The notes beneath the pieces were generated by a model. It did not search any database and was not told where the DNA came from. It worked only from the letters and a program-made list of their open reading frames with translations. A stretch of DNA of 64,000 nt from Nocardia yamanashiensis NBRC 100130 (GTDB lineage: Bacteria > Actinomycetota > Actinomycetes > Mycobacteriales > Mycobacteriaceae): NCBI RefSeq assembly GCF_001613325.1, contig NZ_BDCD01000014.1, positions 1 to 64,000 on the forward strand. The letters run 5' to 3'. Shown here in pieces: positions 15,952 through 24,998 of this stretch; position 1 is the stretch's first letter; every line of letters starts with the position of its first letter. The translations under genes and the position numbers were made by a program.

Positions 15952-17520
15952 ATGGTGTTGCCATCGGGGTCGGAGTTCGCGGGGTTCACCATCGTGCGGT
16001 TGCTCGGCACCGGCGGTATGGGCGCGGTGTATCTGGCGCGTCACCCCCGGCTGGACCGCGAAGTCGCCTTGAAAATCCTCAACGATGCCCTGGCCGCGGA
16101 CCCGCGCACCCGCGCCGCCTTCGACCGGGAGGCCGCAGTCGCCTCGCGCCTCGACCATCCGAATATCGTGCCCGTCTACGACCGCAACGGCCCGGACGAT
16201 CGCGCGCTGTGGCTGTCCATGCGGCACATTCCGGGCGGGGACACCCTGCGACTGCTGTCGTCCGCACCCGAAGGCCTCCCCCTGGATCAAGCCACGAGCC
16301 TGATCACCGATGCCGCGCATGCCCTCGATCACGCCCATCACAGCGGCGTCCAGCACCGTGATGTGAAACCCGCCAATCTGCTGCTGGAACACGATCCGCG
16401 GCACGGCATGCGCGCGGTGCTCACTGATTTCGGCATCGCCCGCACCCTCGACGACACGGTCACGCTCTCCAGCGTCGCGGCCACCTTCGCTTACGCGGCC
16501 CCGGAACGATTCTCCGGCCGGCCCGCCGACCATCGCGCCGATATCTACTCCCTCGGCTGCACGCTGTTCCAATTCCTCACCGGCCGAACACCTTTCCCGC
16601 GCTCGGATCAGGCGGCGGTGATCGGCGCGCATCTGATGGAGCCCCCGCCGGCGCCGAGCCGGTTCCGCTCCGGCCTGCCGCCGGGGCTCGATGCGGTGAT
16701 CGCGACCGCGCTGGCCAAGAACCCCGATGATCGGTATCCGAGTTGCGCGGAGCTGATCGCCGACCTGAACCGCGCGATCGCAGCATCGGCCCCATCGCCC
16801 GCACCGGTTCCGGAACCGCGGCCGCGCCCACAACCGGCGGTGATCTCCGACCGGGTTCCGAGCCCGGAACCGATGCTGATTCCGGGAGCACCGCCACCGA
16901 AGGCATTCCACGCGAGTACGGAACACCTTGCCGGACAAGCGAATCCCGAGAGGCCCGCACCCCGGCTGTCACGTCGGCGCGTGGTCGCCGCACTGGCGAT
17001 CGCCGGCGTGGCGGCAGGTCTGCTGATCGGTTACAACCTGATCCGCGCCAACTATTTCGTCGCCGCCGACAACGGACGCGTGGTCGTACTGCGCGGCATG
17101 CCGGATTCGGTGCTGGGCTTGTCGATCCGCGACGTGGACCAGGTCGGCTGCGTCACCGAATCGGGCGAACTCACCCTCGTGCCGCCCGGTTCGGCCTTTC
17201 CGAGCGGCTGCCGGGAACTGAAACTCGCCGATTTCCGTGCCACCGGCCAGTATGCGATCGCCAAGGGCCTGCCCTCGGGCTCCCGGGAGGAAGCAGACAA
17301 GCAGCTCCGCTCGGTCGTCGAAAGGGAGCTGCTACCGGCTTGCGCGCCGTCCGCGGGCTCCGCCGCCGCCACTCCGGCGGGCACCCCCGCACCGGCCACC
17401 CCGACCCGCGCGAGCACGGCGCCGCCCGCACCGACCCTCGGCGCGGGACCGGCCACCACCTCGGTACCGGCGACCGGCGCTGCGCAAGCCGCCGGCCAGA
17501 CCTGCCGATCGACCGGATAG
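15952..17520 (+). CDS. Transmembrane Ser/Thr protein kinase with PstP-like extracellular domain
   Basis: The protein (522 aa) has a kinase domain at residues about 8-270: GTGGMGAVY loop, VALKIL lysine, HRDVKPANLL catalytic loop, DFG and YAAPERF. A Pro-rich linker follows, then one membrane helix (about 345-365). The extracellular part starts NYFVAADNGRVVVLRG and later has LKLADFR. It lacks PASTA repeats and by eye resembles the C-terminal domain of the phosphatase PstP, ending in a Pro/Ala/Thr-rich tail with Cys residues. The ATG follows GGGGGG. It is not next to pknA, pknB or pstP. Confidence 0.9.
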   Translation: MVLPSGSEFAGFTIVRLLGTGGMGAVYLARHPRLDREVALKILNDALAADPRTRAAFDREAAVASRLDHPNIVPVYDRNGPDDRALWLSMRHIPGGDTLRLLSSAPEGLPLDQATSLITDAAHALDHAHHSGVQHRDVKPANLLLEHDPRHGMRAVLTDFGIARTLDDTVTLSSVAATFAYAAPERFSGRPADHRADIYSLGCTLFQFLTGRTPFPRSDQAAVIGAHLMEPPPAPSRFRSGLPPGLDAVIATALAKNPDDRYPSCAELIADLNRAIAASAPSPAPVPEPRPRPQPAVISDRVPSPEPMLIPGAPPPKAFHASTEHLAGQANPERPAPRLSRRRVVAALAIAGVAAGLLIGYNLIRANYFVAADNGRVVVLRGMPDSVLGLSIRDVDQVGCVTESGELTLVPPGSAFPSGCRELKLADFRATGQYAIAKGLPSGSREEADKQLRSVVERELLPACAPSAGSAAATPAGTPAPATPTRASTAPPAPTLGAGPATTSVPATGAAQAAGQTCRSTG

Positions 17521-17526
17521 CGGCGT

Positions 17527-19122
17527 TCAGATCGTCCGGCCGACATCGACCGAAACAAGCTGGGCCAGAGCACGTTCGGCGATCGCGGCGATGGTCATCG
17601 ACGGATTGCAGGCAGCGGTATTGCCGGGCATGAGCGCACCGTCGAGGACGTACAGCCCGCGCTGGCCGAGCACACGGCCCTCGAGATCGCAGACCGTGCC
17701 CATGCTCGCGCCACCCAGCGGATGCCAGGTCGAGGGGAACACCGCGTTCGTGTCCAGGAGGGCGGCGGCATCGCCCGCGATCCGGCGGACAGCGGGACCG
17801 ATGTGGTTGTCCTGGATGTAGGAATCGCCGTCGGCAGGCCAGTGCAGTGCGGCGCTGTCGGCGGCGGCGTCGTAGCGGAATTCGCCGCGCCCGCCGCTGA
17901 CGCCGTAGCCGACGAGCATGGTCGATCGCGCGTCCATGGACAGCGGCGGGATGGAGGCTTGAACGACGGTGTGGGCGGCATGCGGATCCGTCCAGTTCTT
18001 GCTGCCGTAGACGACGGGACCGCCTTGTTCGAGGCCGAATTCGTCGCCGGGGCTGGTCCAGACATAGATACGGTCGGCGTTGGTACCCCAGTTGCCGCCC
18101 AATTCGTCTGGTAGGTCCGGGATTTGGCCGCGGCCGTGGGCCCGGACCAGCAGGCGCGTCGTATTGAGGCTGCCCGCCGCGAGGATGAGCGCGCCGGTGG
18201 TGAGGATCTTCTTCTCCAGCACGGCGCCCGAGGTATCGGTGCGGTCGACGTGCACGATCCAGCGGCCGTCGGCGCCGCGTTCGATATCGGTGACCTCGTG
18301 CAGGGTCTGCACGCTCACGCGCCCGGTGGCCTCGGCCGCCGCGATATAGGTGACGTCGACGGTGTGCTTGCCGCCATTGTTCACGCCCATCGAGCCGTCT
18401 CCGTTGGTGTACGACGGCGTCATCTCGCCGCGCAGCTCGGCCAAGGCGAAGTTCCAGTCGATCGGCATCGGGATCTTCGACAGCGGCAGTCCCGCGCGGC
18501 GCACATGCTCGGCGAAAACCCTTGCCGCCCGGTAGTTCTCGGAATCAAGGAGCTCGTCCGGCGCGACCGCGAGGCTCAGCATTCGCGCCACCCGGGGGTA
18601 GTAGACGCTGTCCATCGTGGCCCAGTCGAGCCCGGACGGGAAGTGCGCGGTGAACACCTCTTCGGCCGGCTGCAACGACATCCCTTGGTACACCAGGGAT
18701 CCGCCGCCGAGGCCCGCCGCGCACAGGGCGGTCATGTTCTCGCCGGGCACCGCCTCGACCAGACCGGTGTACGGCTCGAAAACCATCGGCCGGCCGAACA
18801 GTTCCGGACTGGACCGATGCCACAGCATGCGCTTGTCCGGCGCCGTCGCCTTCGGGAAGGTCCGGGCATTCGGGCCGGTCGGCCAGCGCATGCCGCGCTC
18901 GAGCAGCAGCACCGGCACCCCGGCCTCGGCCAGGCGCAGCGCGGCCACGCCGCCGCCGAACCCCGAACCGACCACCACCACTCGATGGTCCTCCCGAGTG
19001 AGCGGAATATCGTTGACCCGCGCGGCGATTCCGGGCCGGGCCGTACCGAATCGGGCGGCGGTGAGCAGTGCGGCGGTGCCCGCCGTGCCCGTCAGCAGGG
19101 CGCGGCGCGAGATTTCTGACAT
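17527..19122 (-). CDS. Cholesterol oxidase, GMC family, Tat-exported
   Basis: The protein (531 aa) has a twin-arginine signal (SRRALLTGTAG), an FAD-binding GSGFGGG at residues 52-58, and GLGGGSLVYQGM. The C-terminal STWHPLGG (active-site His) and NPSMTIAAIAERA are typical of class I cholesterol oxidases of Streptomyces, Brevibacterium and Rhodococcus. The reaction is oxidation and isomerisation of cholesterol to cholest-4-en-3-one with hydrogen peroxide release, outside the cytoplasm. The gene lies downstream of a secreted lipase on the same strand (31 bp gap), which could supply free sterol from esters. Confidence 0.9.
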   Translation of the reverse strand: MSEISRRALLTGTAGTAALLTAARFGTARPGIAARVNDIPLTREDHRVVVVGSGFGGGVAALRLAEAGVPVLLLERGMRWPTGPNARTFPKATAPDKRMLWHRSSPELFGRPMVFEPYTGLVEAVPGENMTALCAAGLGGGSLVYQGMSLQPAEEVFTAHFPSGLDWATMDSVYYPRVARMLSLAVAPDELLDSENYRAARVFAEHVRRAGLPLSKIPMPIDWNFALAELRGEMTPSYTNGDGSMGVNNGGKHTVDVTYIAAAEATGRVSVQTLHEVTDIERGADGRWIVHVDRTDTSGAVLEKKILTTGALILAAGSLNTTRLLVRAHGRGQIPDLPDELGGNWGTNADRIYVWTSPGDEFGLEQGGPVVYGSKNWTDPHAAHTVVQASIPPLSMDARSTMLVGYGVSGGRGEFRYDAAADSAALHWPADGDSYIQDNHIGPAVRRIAGDAAALLDTNAVFPSTWHPLGGASMGTVCDLEGRVLGQRGLYVLDGALMPGNTAACNPSMTIAAIAERALAQLVSVDVGRTI

Positions 19123-19153
19123 GGGAGACTTTCGCGAGTCGAACGTTGACAGG

Positions 19154-20485
19154 TCAGTCGAAGGTGCAGCCCGCGACCGGCTTGTCCGCCAGCCGATCGA
19201 GCAGATAGTTCACCGCACTGTCGGTGCCGAAGCCGTCGATCAGCTCCGGCCCGAAATGGTTCGGAATGGTGGTGCCGTACAGGATCGGCGGCAGGCCATT
19301 GGTCCGGAAGGTGACGGTCGCCCCCGCGGCGCACCACTCGGTCGCCAGTTGCCGCGCCTGTCCGTAGGGCACGGTGTCGTCATTGATGCCGCTGGTGATC
19401 AGCACCGGACTGCCCGGCGTCAGCGAGCCCGTGCGCTGCTGCGCCAGAATCTTTCCGACAGCCGGTATTTCGCGCATGTGCTCCACCAGCGGCCGCTGAT
19501 CGGCGGTGAAGGCGGGCGTGCGCAGGAACGGGTGCTGCAGGATCATGTCGCCGATGCAGCCGTTGGACAGCTCCTCGAGCAGTCCGCGCCCGGCGGCATT
19601 GATCCGGGCATCGAACTCGCCGTTCAGCTCCGGATAGCGGGCCAGGAAACCGTTCAGCGCGTATCCCACCGCACCACCGATCAAGCTGCCCTCGATGCGG
19701 TCCAGAATCGCCGACAGATCCGCGGTCGGCGCACCCGCCCAGGTACCTTTGAGATGCAATTCCGGCGCGTACGCCGGCTGCATCTCGGCCGCCGCCGCGC
19801 TCGCGCCGCCGCCCTGCGAGTACCCCCAGAACGCCAGCGGCGTCTCATTTCCACTGCCGGACAACGTATTCGCGGCCCGCGCGGCATCCAGCACCGCCCG
19901 CGCCTCCTCGATCCGATTGGCATAGGTGTGGATCCCCGGCGTACCCATCCCGATGTAATCGGTGACGAAAACCCGCGCGCCCAGCGAATTCCAGGCCAGT
20001 GCCGCCAGCGCCTCCTGATTCGCCGAGAACGTCGGCGGCGTCACCGCGGCATACATGCCGGTCGAGAACGCCAGCGACAGCGCGCACTGATCCCCCTGCC
20101 CGACCGTCCCCGGCGCGATCAGCACCGTCGGCCGCGGCCCGGACCCGCGCCATGGCCGGCTCGCGTCGAGATACGTCCCCGTCACCGCCACCGGCACGTC
20201 GTCCTGGGTGCGCGAGGTGTACATGACCCGCTGCGCCGGAATCGGCCAGCTGCCATCGGATCCCGGCTGCGCCAGATACACCGGCATGCCCGCGGTCTTG
20301 ATGACTGCACCCGGCGTGGTATCGAATTGTGCTGGGGGAAAGTAGAACTCGTCGACGGGCTCGGCACTGCCGAGCGCTCCCGCCAGACAGGTCGCGGCAA
20401 TGGCGAGGCAGGCGGTGGCGGCCAGGGTCCACGCGCGTGCGACGGGCCGGCGGCGCGACGGGGACCGATTCTGCTGTCCGGGCAT
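19154..20485 (-). CDS. Secreted lipase (LIP family, PF03583 type)
   Basis: A 443-residue protein with an Arg-rich N-region and hydrophobic core (ATACLAIAATCLAGALG), i.e. a Sec signal. The mature protein shows FWGYSQGGGA (nucleophile Ser), GINDDTVP (Asp) and a late PNHFG (His), the secretory lipase triad. The ATG at 20485 is chosen over 20533 because AGAAAG precedes it and because the earlier start would run into the operator region. Divergent from a TetR gene with two palindromic operators between, and followed by cholesterol oxidase. Confidence 0.85.
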   Translation of the reverse strand: MPGQQNRSPSRRRPVARAWTLAATACLAIAATCLAGALGSAEPVDEFYFPPAQFDTTPGAVIKTAGMPVYLAQPGSDGSWPIPAQRVMYTSRTQDDVPVAVTGTYLDASRPWRGSGPRPTVLIAPGTVGQGDQCALSLAFSTGMYAAVTPPTFSANQEALAALAWNSLGARVFVTDYIGMGTPGIHTYANRIEEARAVLDAARAANTLSGSGNETPLAFWGYSQGGGASAAAAEMQPAYAPELHLKGTWAGAPTADLSAILDRIEGSLIGGAVGYALNGFLARYPELNGEFDARINAAGRGLLEELSNGCIGDMILQHPFLRTPAFTADQRPLVEHMREIPAVGKILAQQRTGSLTPGSPVLITSGINDDTVPYGQARQLATEWCAAGATVTFRTNGLPPILYGTTIPNHFGPELIDGFGTDSAVNYLLDRLADKPVAGCTFD

Positions 20486-20536
20486 CGTGATCTTTCTCTG
20501 CGAACTCACCCGGCGCGACACCCGGCGAAGCACGAT

Positions 20537-20568
20537 GAGTAACTCGGTTACTCAGGTAACGGCGTTAC
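20537..20568. promoter_or_regulatory. Two tandem palindromic TetR operators
   Basis: GAGTAAC-TCG-GTTACTC (20537-20553) and GTAAC-GGC-GTTAC (20556-20568) share the core GTAAC-N3-GTTAC and are centred 17 bp apart. They fill the 92-bp gap between the lipase and the divergent TetR gene. Confidence 0.75.
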
Positions 20569-20577
20569 TGTAGCGGG

Positions 20578-21252
20578 GTGAGCAGGGAGACGGAAGAGGC
20601 TTTGCGGGCCCGGATCATCGACGTGGTGCGCGCACTGCTCGAATCCGACGGCTACGACGCCGTCCAACTGCGCGAAGTGGCCCGGCGGGCGCGGGTTTCG
20701 CTGAGCACCATCTACAAGGTGTTCCCCACCCGGGACGAGCTGATCGTGTCGGCCATCGAACGGTGGATGGAGGAGAACATCTATGTCCCGATGGAATCCC
20801 CGCCGCCGGGCGAAACGGTGTACGCGGGGCTGATGCGGGTGACCCGGCACGTGTTCGAGCCGTGGGAGCGGCATCCGATCATGCTCGAGGCCTACCACCG
20901 GGCGCGCATCGGGCCCGGTTCCGAGCGCCTGGACAATCACGGGCTCGATGCCGTGCTGCCCATCGCGGCGGCGGTGCTGGGCGGCGCGGATCCGCAATAC
21001 CTGCAAGACATCGCGGTGGTGCTGTCCAATATGACGTTCTCACTGCTGGGCCAGTGCGCGGACGGCACCCTCGAAGTGGCCCAGGTGCTGCCGATACTCG
21101 AACGCGCCGTCTACCGCCTCACCGCCAATAACGAGCCCGACGCGGACGCGGCCGTGCAGCGCCGCGAGTCCATGGCGGCGCCGCAGCTCGGTCCGGAGAT
21201 CGCCGCACCCTATCGGCGCACGCCCGCCGCGGAGGCGACCGAGAACAGGTAG
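20578..21252 (+). CDS. TetR-family regulator of the lipase/cholesterol oxidase locus
   Basis: A 224-residue regulator (GTG start) with a TetR HTH at residues about 10-55 (RIIDVVRALLESDGYDAVQL, RARVSLSTIYKVFPTRDEL) and a helical ligand domain. It is 9 bp from a pair of GTAAC-N3-GTTAC palindromes it very probably binds, repressing itself and the divergent lipase gene. Its 3' end overlaps the convergent MBL hydrolase gene by 43 bp. Confidence 0.9.
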   Translation: MSRETEEALRARIIDVVRALLESDGYDAVQLREVARRARVSLSTIYKVFPTRDELIVSAIERWMEENIYVPMESPPPGETVYAGLMRVTRHVFEPWERHPIMLEAYHRARIGPGSERLDNHGLDAVLPIAAAVLGGADPQYLQDIAVVLSNMTFSLLGQCADGTLEVAQVLPILERAVYRLTANNEPDADAAVQRRESMAAPQLGPEIAAPYRRTPAAEATENR

Positions 21253-22013
21253 GGGTCGTGGCCGTTGACCAGCAGCAGGTCCGGGTCGGCCGCCCGCCAG
21301 AGTTCTTGCAGCCGGGCGTGATTGGCTTCGACGCGCTGCCAGTCCGCGGCGACGAGGCGTTCCATCGCGGTCAGGGCTCGGGGTGCGGAGGCGGTGCCGT
21401 CGAGTTGACCGTGGTGATAGAAGGCGTCGCCCGCGTGCAAGATCCAGTGGACGCCGGCGTCCACGGCGACGGCGGCGTGCCCGCGCGTGTGCCCGGGCAG
21501 GCTGATCAGCACGATGCCGGGTGCGATGCCGGTGAGTTCCTCGGCGCCGGGGAAGCCGCGCCAGGACTCCCCCGCCGCCGGGTCGTGTGTGACGAACCGC
21601 GGTCCGTGGGCCCGCGGTTCGGGAAGGTAGCGGCCGCGTTCGGCGAAGGTGCCGGGACGCTGTGCGGCCGCCGCCTCGGCGGCGGTGAGATGCACTTGCG
21701 CCCAAGGGAAGTCGGCCAGGCCTCCGATATGGTCGGCATCGCAGTGGGTGAGCACGATGTGCCGGACGTCGTGCGGGTCGTAGCCGAGTGCGCGCAGCTG
21801 AGTGATCGCCGCCTCGGCCGGATCGAATACCGGCCGCACATAGTGGCGCGCGGGGCCGAAACGCCGGGCGGGCGATTCGGCATCGCGTAGCCCGAGGCCC
21901 GAATCGACCAGCGCCAGACCGTTTTCGGTCTCCACGAGCAGCACATGGCACACCAGACCGTCCGGCGTGGCGGGCGGATGCATCGTGCCGCAGTTGAGAT
22001 GACGGACCTTCAT
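21210..22013 (-). CDS. MBL-fold metallo-hydrolase
   Basis: A 267-residue metallo-beta-lactamase-fold protein with LTHCDADHIGG (HxxxDH variant of the HxHxDH motif, first His followed by Cys), GHTRGHAAV and HAGDAFY metal ligands, and a late NGHDPY. It resembles the AHL-lactonase/glyoxalase II-like group. The ATG at 22013 overlaps the upstream SnoaL-like stop (ATGA), so the two are translationally coupled. Probably a detoxifying or lactone-type hydrolase; substrate not predictable. Confidence 0.85.
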   Translation of the reverse strand: MKVRHLNCGTMHPPATPDGLVCHVLLVETENGLALVDSGLGLRDAESPARRFGPARHYVRPVFDPAEAAITQLRALGYDPHDVRHIVLTHCDADHIGGLADFPWAQVHLTAAEAAAAQRPGTFAERGRYLPEPRAHGPRFVTHDPAAGESWRGFPGAEELTGIAPGIVLISLPGHTRGHAAVAVDAGVHWILHAGDAFYHHGQLDGTASAPRALTAMERLVAADWQRVEANHARLQELWRAADPDLLLVNGHDPYLFSVASAAGVRR

Positions 22014-22561
22014 GCCGCGGCCGGGGTGTGCACCAAACGCGGGTCCGGTTGGCTCGACATCGCGAGCAGTCCGCGCAGCGCCCGCACCAGCAGCGGCCAG
22101 GTGCGCGGGTCGCGCAGGTTCAGGGCTGCGACCAGCTGTTTGAGCATCGAGAGCGTATCGAAGTAGATGCGTTCGGCGACCAGCCGCTCGTGCTCGTCGA
22201 AGACGAAATACGCCGTCATCCGGGTCCGATGCCGCCCGCCGGTGGCCGGGATACCGCCCAATGGCCCCAGATGCGTTCCGAGCAGCCAGAATTCGACGAT
22301 CACCGCGTCCGCGCTGTGCCGCATGGCGATGATCTCGTGGTCCTGATCCGGGAACGCCACCCGGGTGTCGTGGTAGTAGCCGCGCACCTCGGCGTCGCCG
22401 TCGTGGACGGTGAGCGTCGGAATGATCTCGTAGTGCGGATGCGGGAAGGTCGCCAGCACATCGTCCCAGTCCTGGCGTACTTCGTCGTGGAAGTGATCGA
22501 GGACGAGCTGCTCGCGGGCGCGCAGCACCTCGGGGGCGGGAATGGCGAAACGGTCGGTCAT
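22010..22561 (-). CDS. SnoaL-like/NTF2-fold protein
   Basis: A 183-residue cone-shaped NTF2-like protein (DVLATFPHPHYEIIP, YYHDTRVAFPDQDHEI, ADAVIVEFWLLGTH). SnoaL-like polyketide cyclases and ketosteroid isomerases share the fold. The start at 22561 has GGGAG 9 nt upstream. Coupled to the MBL hydrolase and divergent from a TetR gene with two palindromes between, so the three form a small regulon. Confidence 0.8.
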   Translation of the reverse strand: MTDRFAIPAPEVLRAREQLVLDHFHDEVRQDWDDVLATFPHPHYEIIPTLTVHDGDAEVRGYYHDTRVAFPDQDHEIIAMRHSADAVIVEFWLLGTHLGPLGGIPATGGRHRTRMTAYFVFDEHERLVAERIYFDTLSMLKQLVAALNLRDPRTWPLLVRALRGLLAMSSQPDPRLVHTPAAA

Positions 22562-22594
22562 AGCGGAACTCCCGAGCACTCGGCTCACTCAGAA

Positions 22595-22638
22595 TCCCAC
22601 GGCGTGGGAATAATCGGTAGAGTAAACCCACGCCGTGG
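22595..22638. promoter_or_regulatory. Two palindromic TetR operators
   Basis: TCCCACG-G-CGTGGGA (22595-22609) and CCACG-C-CGTGG (22628-22638) are the same sequence type and are centred 31 bp apart, about three helical turns. They lie between the SnoaL start (22561) and the TetR start (22658). Confidence 0.75.
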
Positions 22639-22657
22639 AAATAAGCAAGCGTGAGGA

Positions 22658-23356
22658 ATGATGAACGCCATGACCGGTTCCGCCACCTCGCCCCCGCGCC
22701 GCGGGCGGCCGCCCAAGGCCGAAGCGCAACTGTCCCGCGCGGCGATCCAGGCCGCCGCGCTGGCGGTGATAGACGCGGAAGGCATTGCGGCGGTGAGCAT
22801 GCGATCGGTCAGCCGAGCGCTGGGCGTGGACGCGAAAAGTCTCTACCACCATGTGGACGGCAAGGACGATCTGCTCGACGCGGTCGCCGAACACCTCCTC
22901 GAACAGCTCCGCATGCCCGCGCCCACCGGATCACTCGACGCCGATCTGCGGGCCCTCGCGCACGAGTTCCGGCGCGTCACTCTCACCCACCCCGAGGCCG
23001 CGACGCTGGTGCTGACCCGGCAGCTGTCCTCGTTCGGCGGACTGGCGCCCACCGAGGCGGTGCTGACCGTGCTGTGCACGGGCGGCTGTTCGCCCGAAGA
23101 AGCCGTGCACCTGCTACGCACTTTCCTGGCCACCCTGATCGGCACCCTGCTGCGTGAGATCTCGGCCGGTCCGACTTTCGGCACGGACGATATCGTGGGC
23201 ATCGCCGAACGCCGCCGCACCCTCGAAACCTCGGGACTGCCCCAGATCGCCCGCGCCGCACCGCATCTCGCGCGCTTCGACCGCGATCGCGAATTCGATT
23301 ACACCCTTGACCTTCTCGTCCAGCTCGCCGCGTCCCGCCTCGACGCCGCGAAGTAG
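22658..23356 (+). CDS. TetR-family regulator (TetR_C-type ligand domain)
   Basis: The protein (232 aa) has a basic N-terminus (PPRRGRPPKAEA), an HTH (AALAVIDAEGIAAVSMRSVSR, VDAKSLYHHVDGKDDLLDA) and a C-terminal domain like that of tetracycline-repressor-type regulators. GAGG precedes the ATG. The divergent SnoaL/MBL pair and the palindromes at 22595-22638 are the likely targets. Its 3' end overlaps a convergent membrane-protein gene by 58 bp. Confidence 0.9.
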   Translation: MMNAMTGSATSPPRRGRPPKAEAQLSRAAIQAAALAVIDAEGIAAVSMRSVSRALGVDAKSLYHHVDGKDDLLDAVAEHLLEQLRMPAPTGSLDADLRALAHEFRRVTLTHPEAATLVLTRQLSSFGGLAPTEAVLTVLCTGGCSPEEAVHLLRTFLATLIGTLLREISAGPTFGTDDIVGIAERRRTLETSGLPQIARAAPHLARFDRDREFDYTLDLLVQLAASRLDAAK

Positions 23357-24705
23357 GGCAGGCTGCTCTCGGAAAACGCGATCGTGCCTGGACGTTCCGC
23401 GTCGGCCTGCATGCGGGCCCAGCGATCGCGAATGGCTTCCTTGGTGCGCGGACGCACCCGGCACACCAGGGCGATGGCGGCGGCGCAGCCCAGCGTGATG
23501 GCCAGCGCGACCAGTCCGGGCGCGATCGCGCGCGCGGGTTCGGCGGGGCGATACCAGCTCGGCGAGTAGGCGATGCGGTCGAAATCCCTGCCCCACAGCG
23601 CAACCGCCGCCGACGGCACGAACAGCACGCCGATGCACAGCGGCGGAATCGACGGGAACAGCGGGGTGGCCGCGCCGAGGCTGTAGCCGCCCACGAACGC
23701 CACCGCCATTCCGCCCAGCACGGCGACGAGCATGCCGTGCGCGCCGGTCATCGCGGTCAGGATGGCTCCCACGGCCAGCAGGGCGATCAAGCCGGCGGCC
23801 AGCAGCGGCAGTCCGCGCCGGTGCCCGGCGGCCAGGCCCAGACCCACCAGCGCGACGAAAACCAATACGGCCCAATCGGGTCGGGGCACGGTCACCGGGG
23901 TGCTGCCGGCCGCCGCGAAGGCGACCATCAGCAGCAGGAGCACGCCGTCGCGGCCGGGCAGGATGAACGCCCCGATGAGCGCGGCCGACACGATCAAGAC
24001 CGTTCCCACCACCAGCACTCGCAGCTCGCGGCCTTCCTGCGCGAACCATTCGGAGGTGAGCAGGATGGTCGGGAAGACGATGCCGGCCACCACCACCGGG
24101 CGCAGCGGGATCACGTCGACGAGTTTGCGCACCACCGCGGGCCGATGCCGCAGCCCGAGCGCGCAGAAGGCCGCGGCCACCATCACGAGCGCGGACATTC
24201 CGATCGTCGGCATTTCCAGCAGGTAGCGATTGAGCCACGACGGCGTGTGACCCGGAGTCGGGGCCGGGGTGAAATCACCGACCAGGATGCCGCTCATGGC
24301 GCCGAACAGGAAGGCGCTCGCGGTCGATTTCCGATGCCAGGCCAGGGTGCCGACGGTACCCATGAGCACGCCCGCGAGCACCGAGTCGATCCAGGTCAGC
24401 AGGGATTGCGAGCCGACCTCGTTGCTCCACAGCACCTGATCCACGAGCAGCCCGCCCGCGCCCAGCGCCACCACCACCCAGCCGACCGCGTCGCTGGCCA
24501 TCACGATGCACACCGCCGCCAGCACCGTCACGAAAGCCGCGGCCAGCGTCGCGCGCGGCACATTGAACACCGCCAGATCGACCCAGGCCGAGGATTCCTG
24601 CGTGACGCCGACCGTGGGGTCGATCGGCACCATCACGGTCAGCCCGGCCACCGCCGCCGCCACACCCGCCGTTGCTGTCTCCAGCACCCGCCACCGTCGC
24701 CGCAC
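23299..24705 (-). CDS. Polytopic membrane protein of unknown function
   Basis: A 468-residue protein with about 13 hydrophobic segments running almost to the end, then a cytoplasmic Arg-rich tail. Two conserved-looking loops (GDFTPAPTPGHTPSWLNRYL and WGRDFDRIAYSPSWYRP) are on the outer side by charge. It does not match a transporter family I can name. It is the only gene of its transcription unit, convergent with a TetR gene. Confidence 0.75.
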   Translation of the reverse strand: MRRRWRVLETATAGVAAAVAGLTVMVPIDPTVGVTQESSAWVDLAVFNVPRATLAAAFVTVLAAVCIVMASDAVGWVVVALGAGGLLVDQVLWSNEVGSQSLLTWIDSVLAGVLMGTVGTLAWHRKSTASAFLFGAMSGILVGDFTPAPTPGHTPSWLNRYLLEMPTIGMSALVMVAAAFCALGLRHRPAVVRKLVDVIPLRPVVVAGIVFPTILLTSEWFAQEGRELRVLVVGTVLIVSAALIGAFILPGRDGVLLLLMVAFAAAGSTPVTVPRPDWAVLVFVALVGLGLAAGHRRGLPLLAAGLIALLAVGAILTAMTGAHGMLVAVLGGMAVAFVGGYSLGAATPLFPSIPPLCIGVLFVPSAAVALWGRDFDRIAYSPSWYRPAEPARAIAPGLVALAITLGCAAAIALVCRVRPRTKEAIRDRWARMQADAERPGTIAFSESSLPYFAASRRDAASWTRRSRV

Positions 24706-24998
24706 CCCTCAACGATGCCCCACCCTACCCAGATCAGCAATCATCATTTTTGCAGTTCAGAGGCAATTATTTCGATACAGCGAACATTTGGGCACAAAGT
24801 GGTCGGCGCTGCCACTCCCGGGAATCGAACTCCGGGTAAATTCCGCGGGCGCGAGCCGAGACCGGCGGCCGAAACGATCATCACGAGTACGCCTGGCGCG
24901 GTACAGTTTTCGTCACGCCGCAGCCTCGGTTCGATATCGACTACCCCGCCGTGAGCCGGAGCCGACGGTACACCGTTGATCGACCGCCAGGACGTCGT
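24706..24998. other. Intergenic region upstream of the M23 peptidase
   Basis: This 293-bp gap has an AT-richer patch near 24736-24790 likely to hold divergent promoters. It also has a short minus-strand segment around 24827-24845 resembling a tRNA T-arm (GTTCGATTC), with no tRNA around it. I looked for the c-di-AMP (ydaO) riboswitch often found before actinobacterial cell-wall hydrolases and did not find its conserved blocks. Confidence 0.5.

Noticed and set aside
24815..24850. tRNA T-arm-like sequence on the minus strand (GGAGTTCGATTCCCGGG)
   Set aside because: No D-arm, anticodon arm or matching acceptor stem could be found upstream, and the T-stem itself mispairs. Probably chance, or at most an old attachment-site scar.
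24706..24998. c-di-AMP (ydaO) riboswitch before the M23 peptidase
   Set aside because: The conserved blocks expected near the 3' end (CCCGACAGCTAACC-like) are absent.
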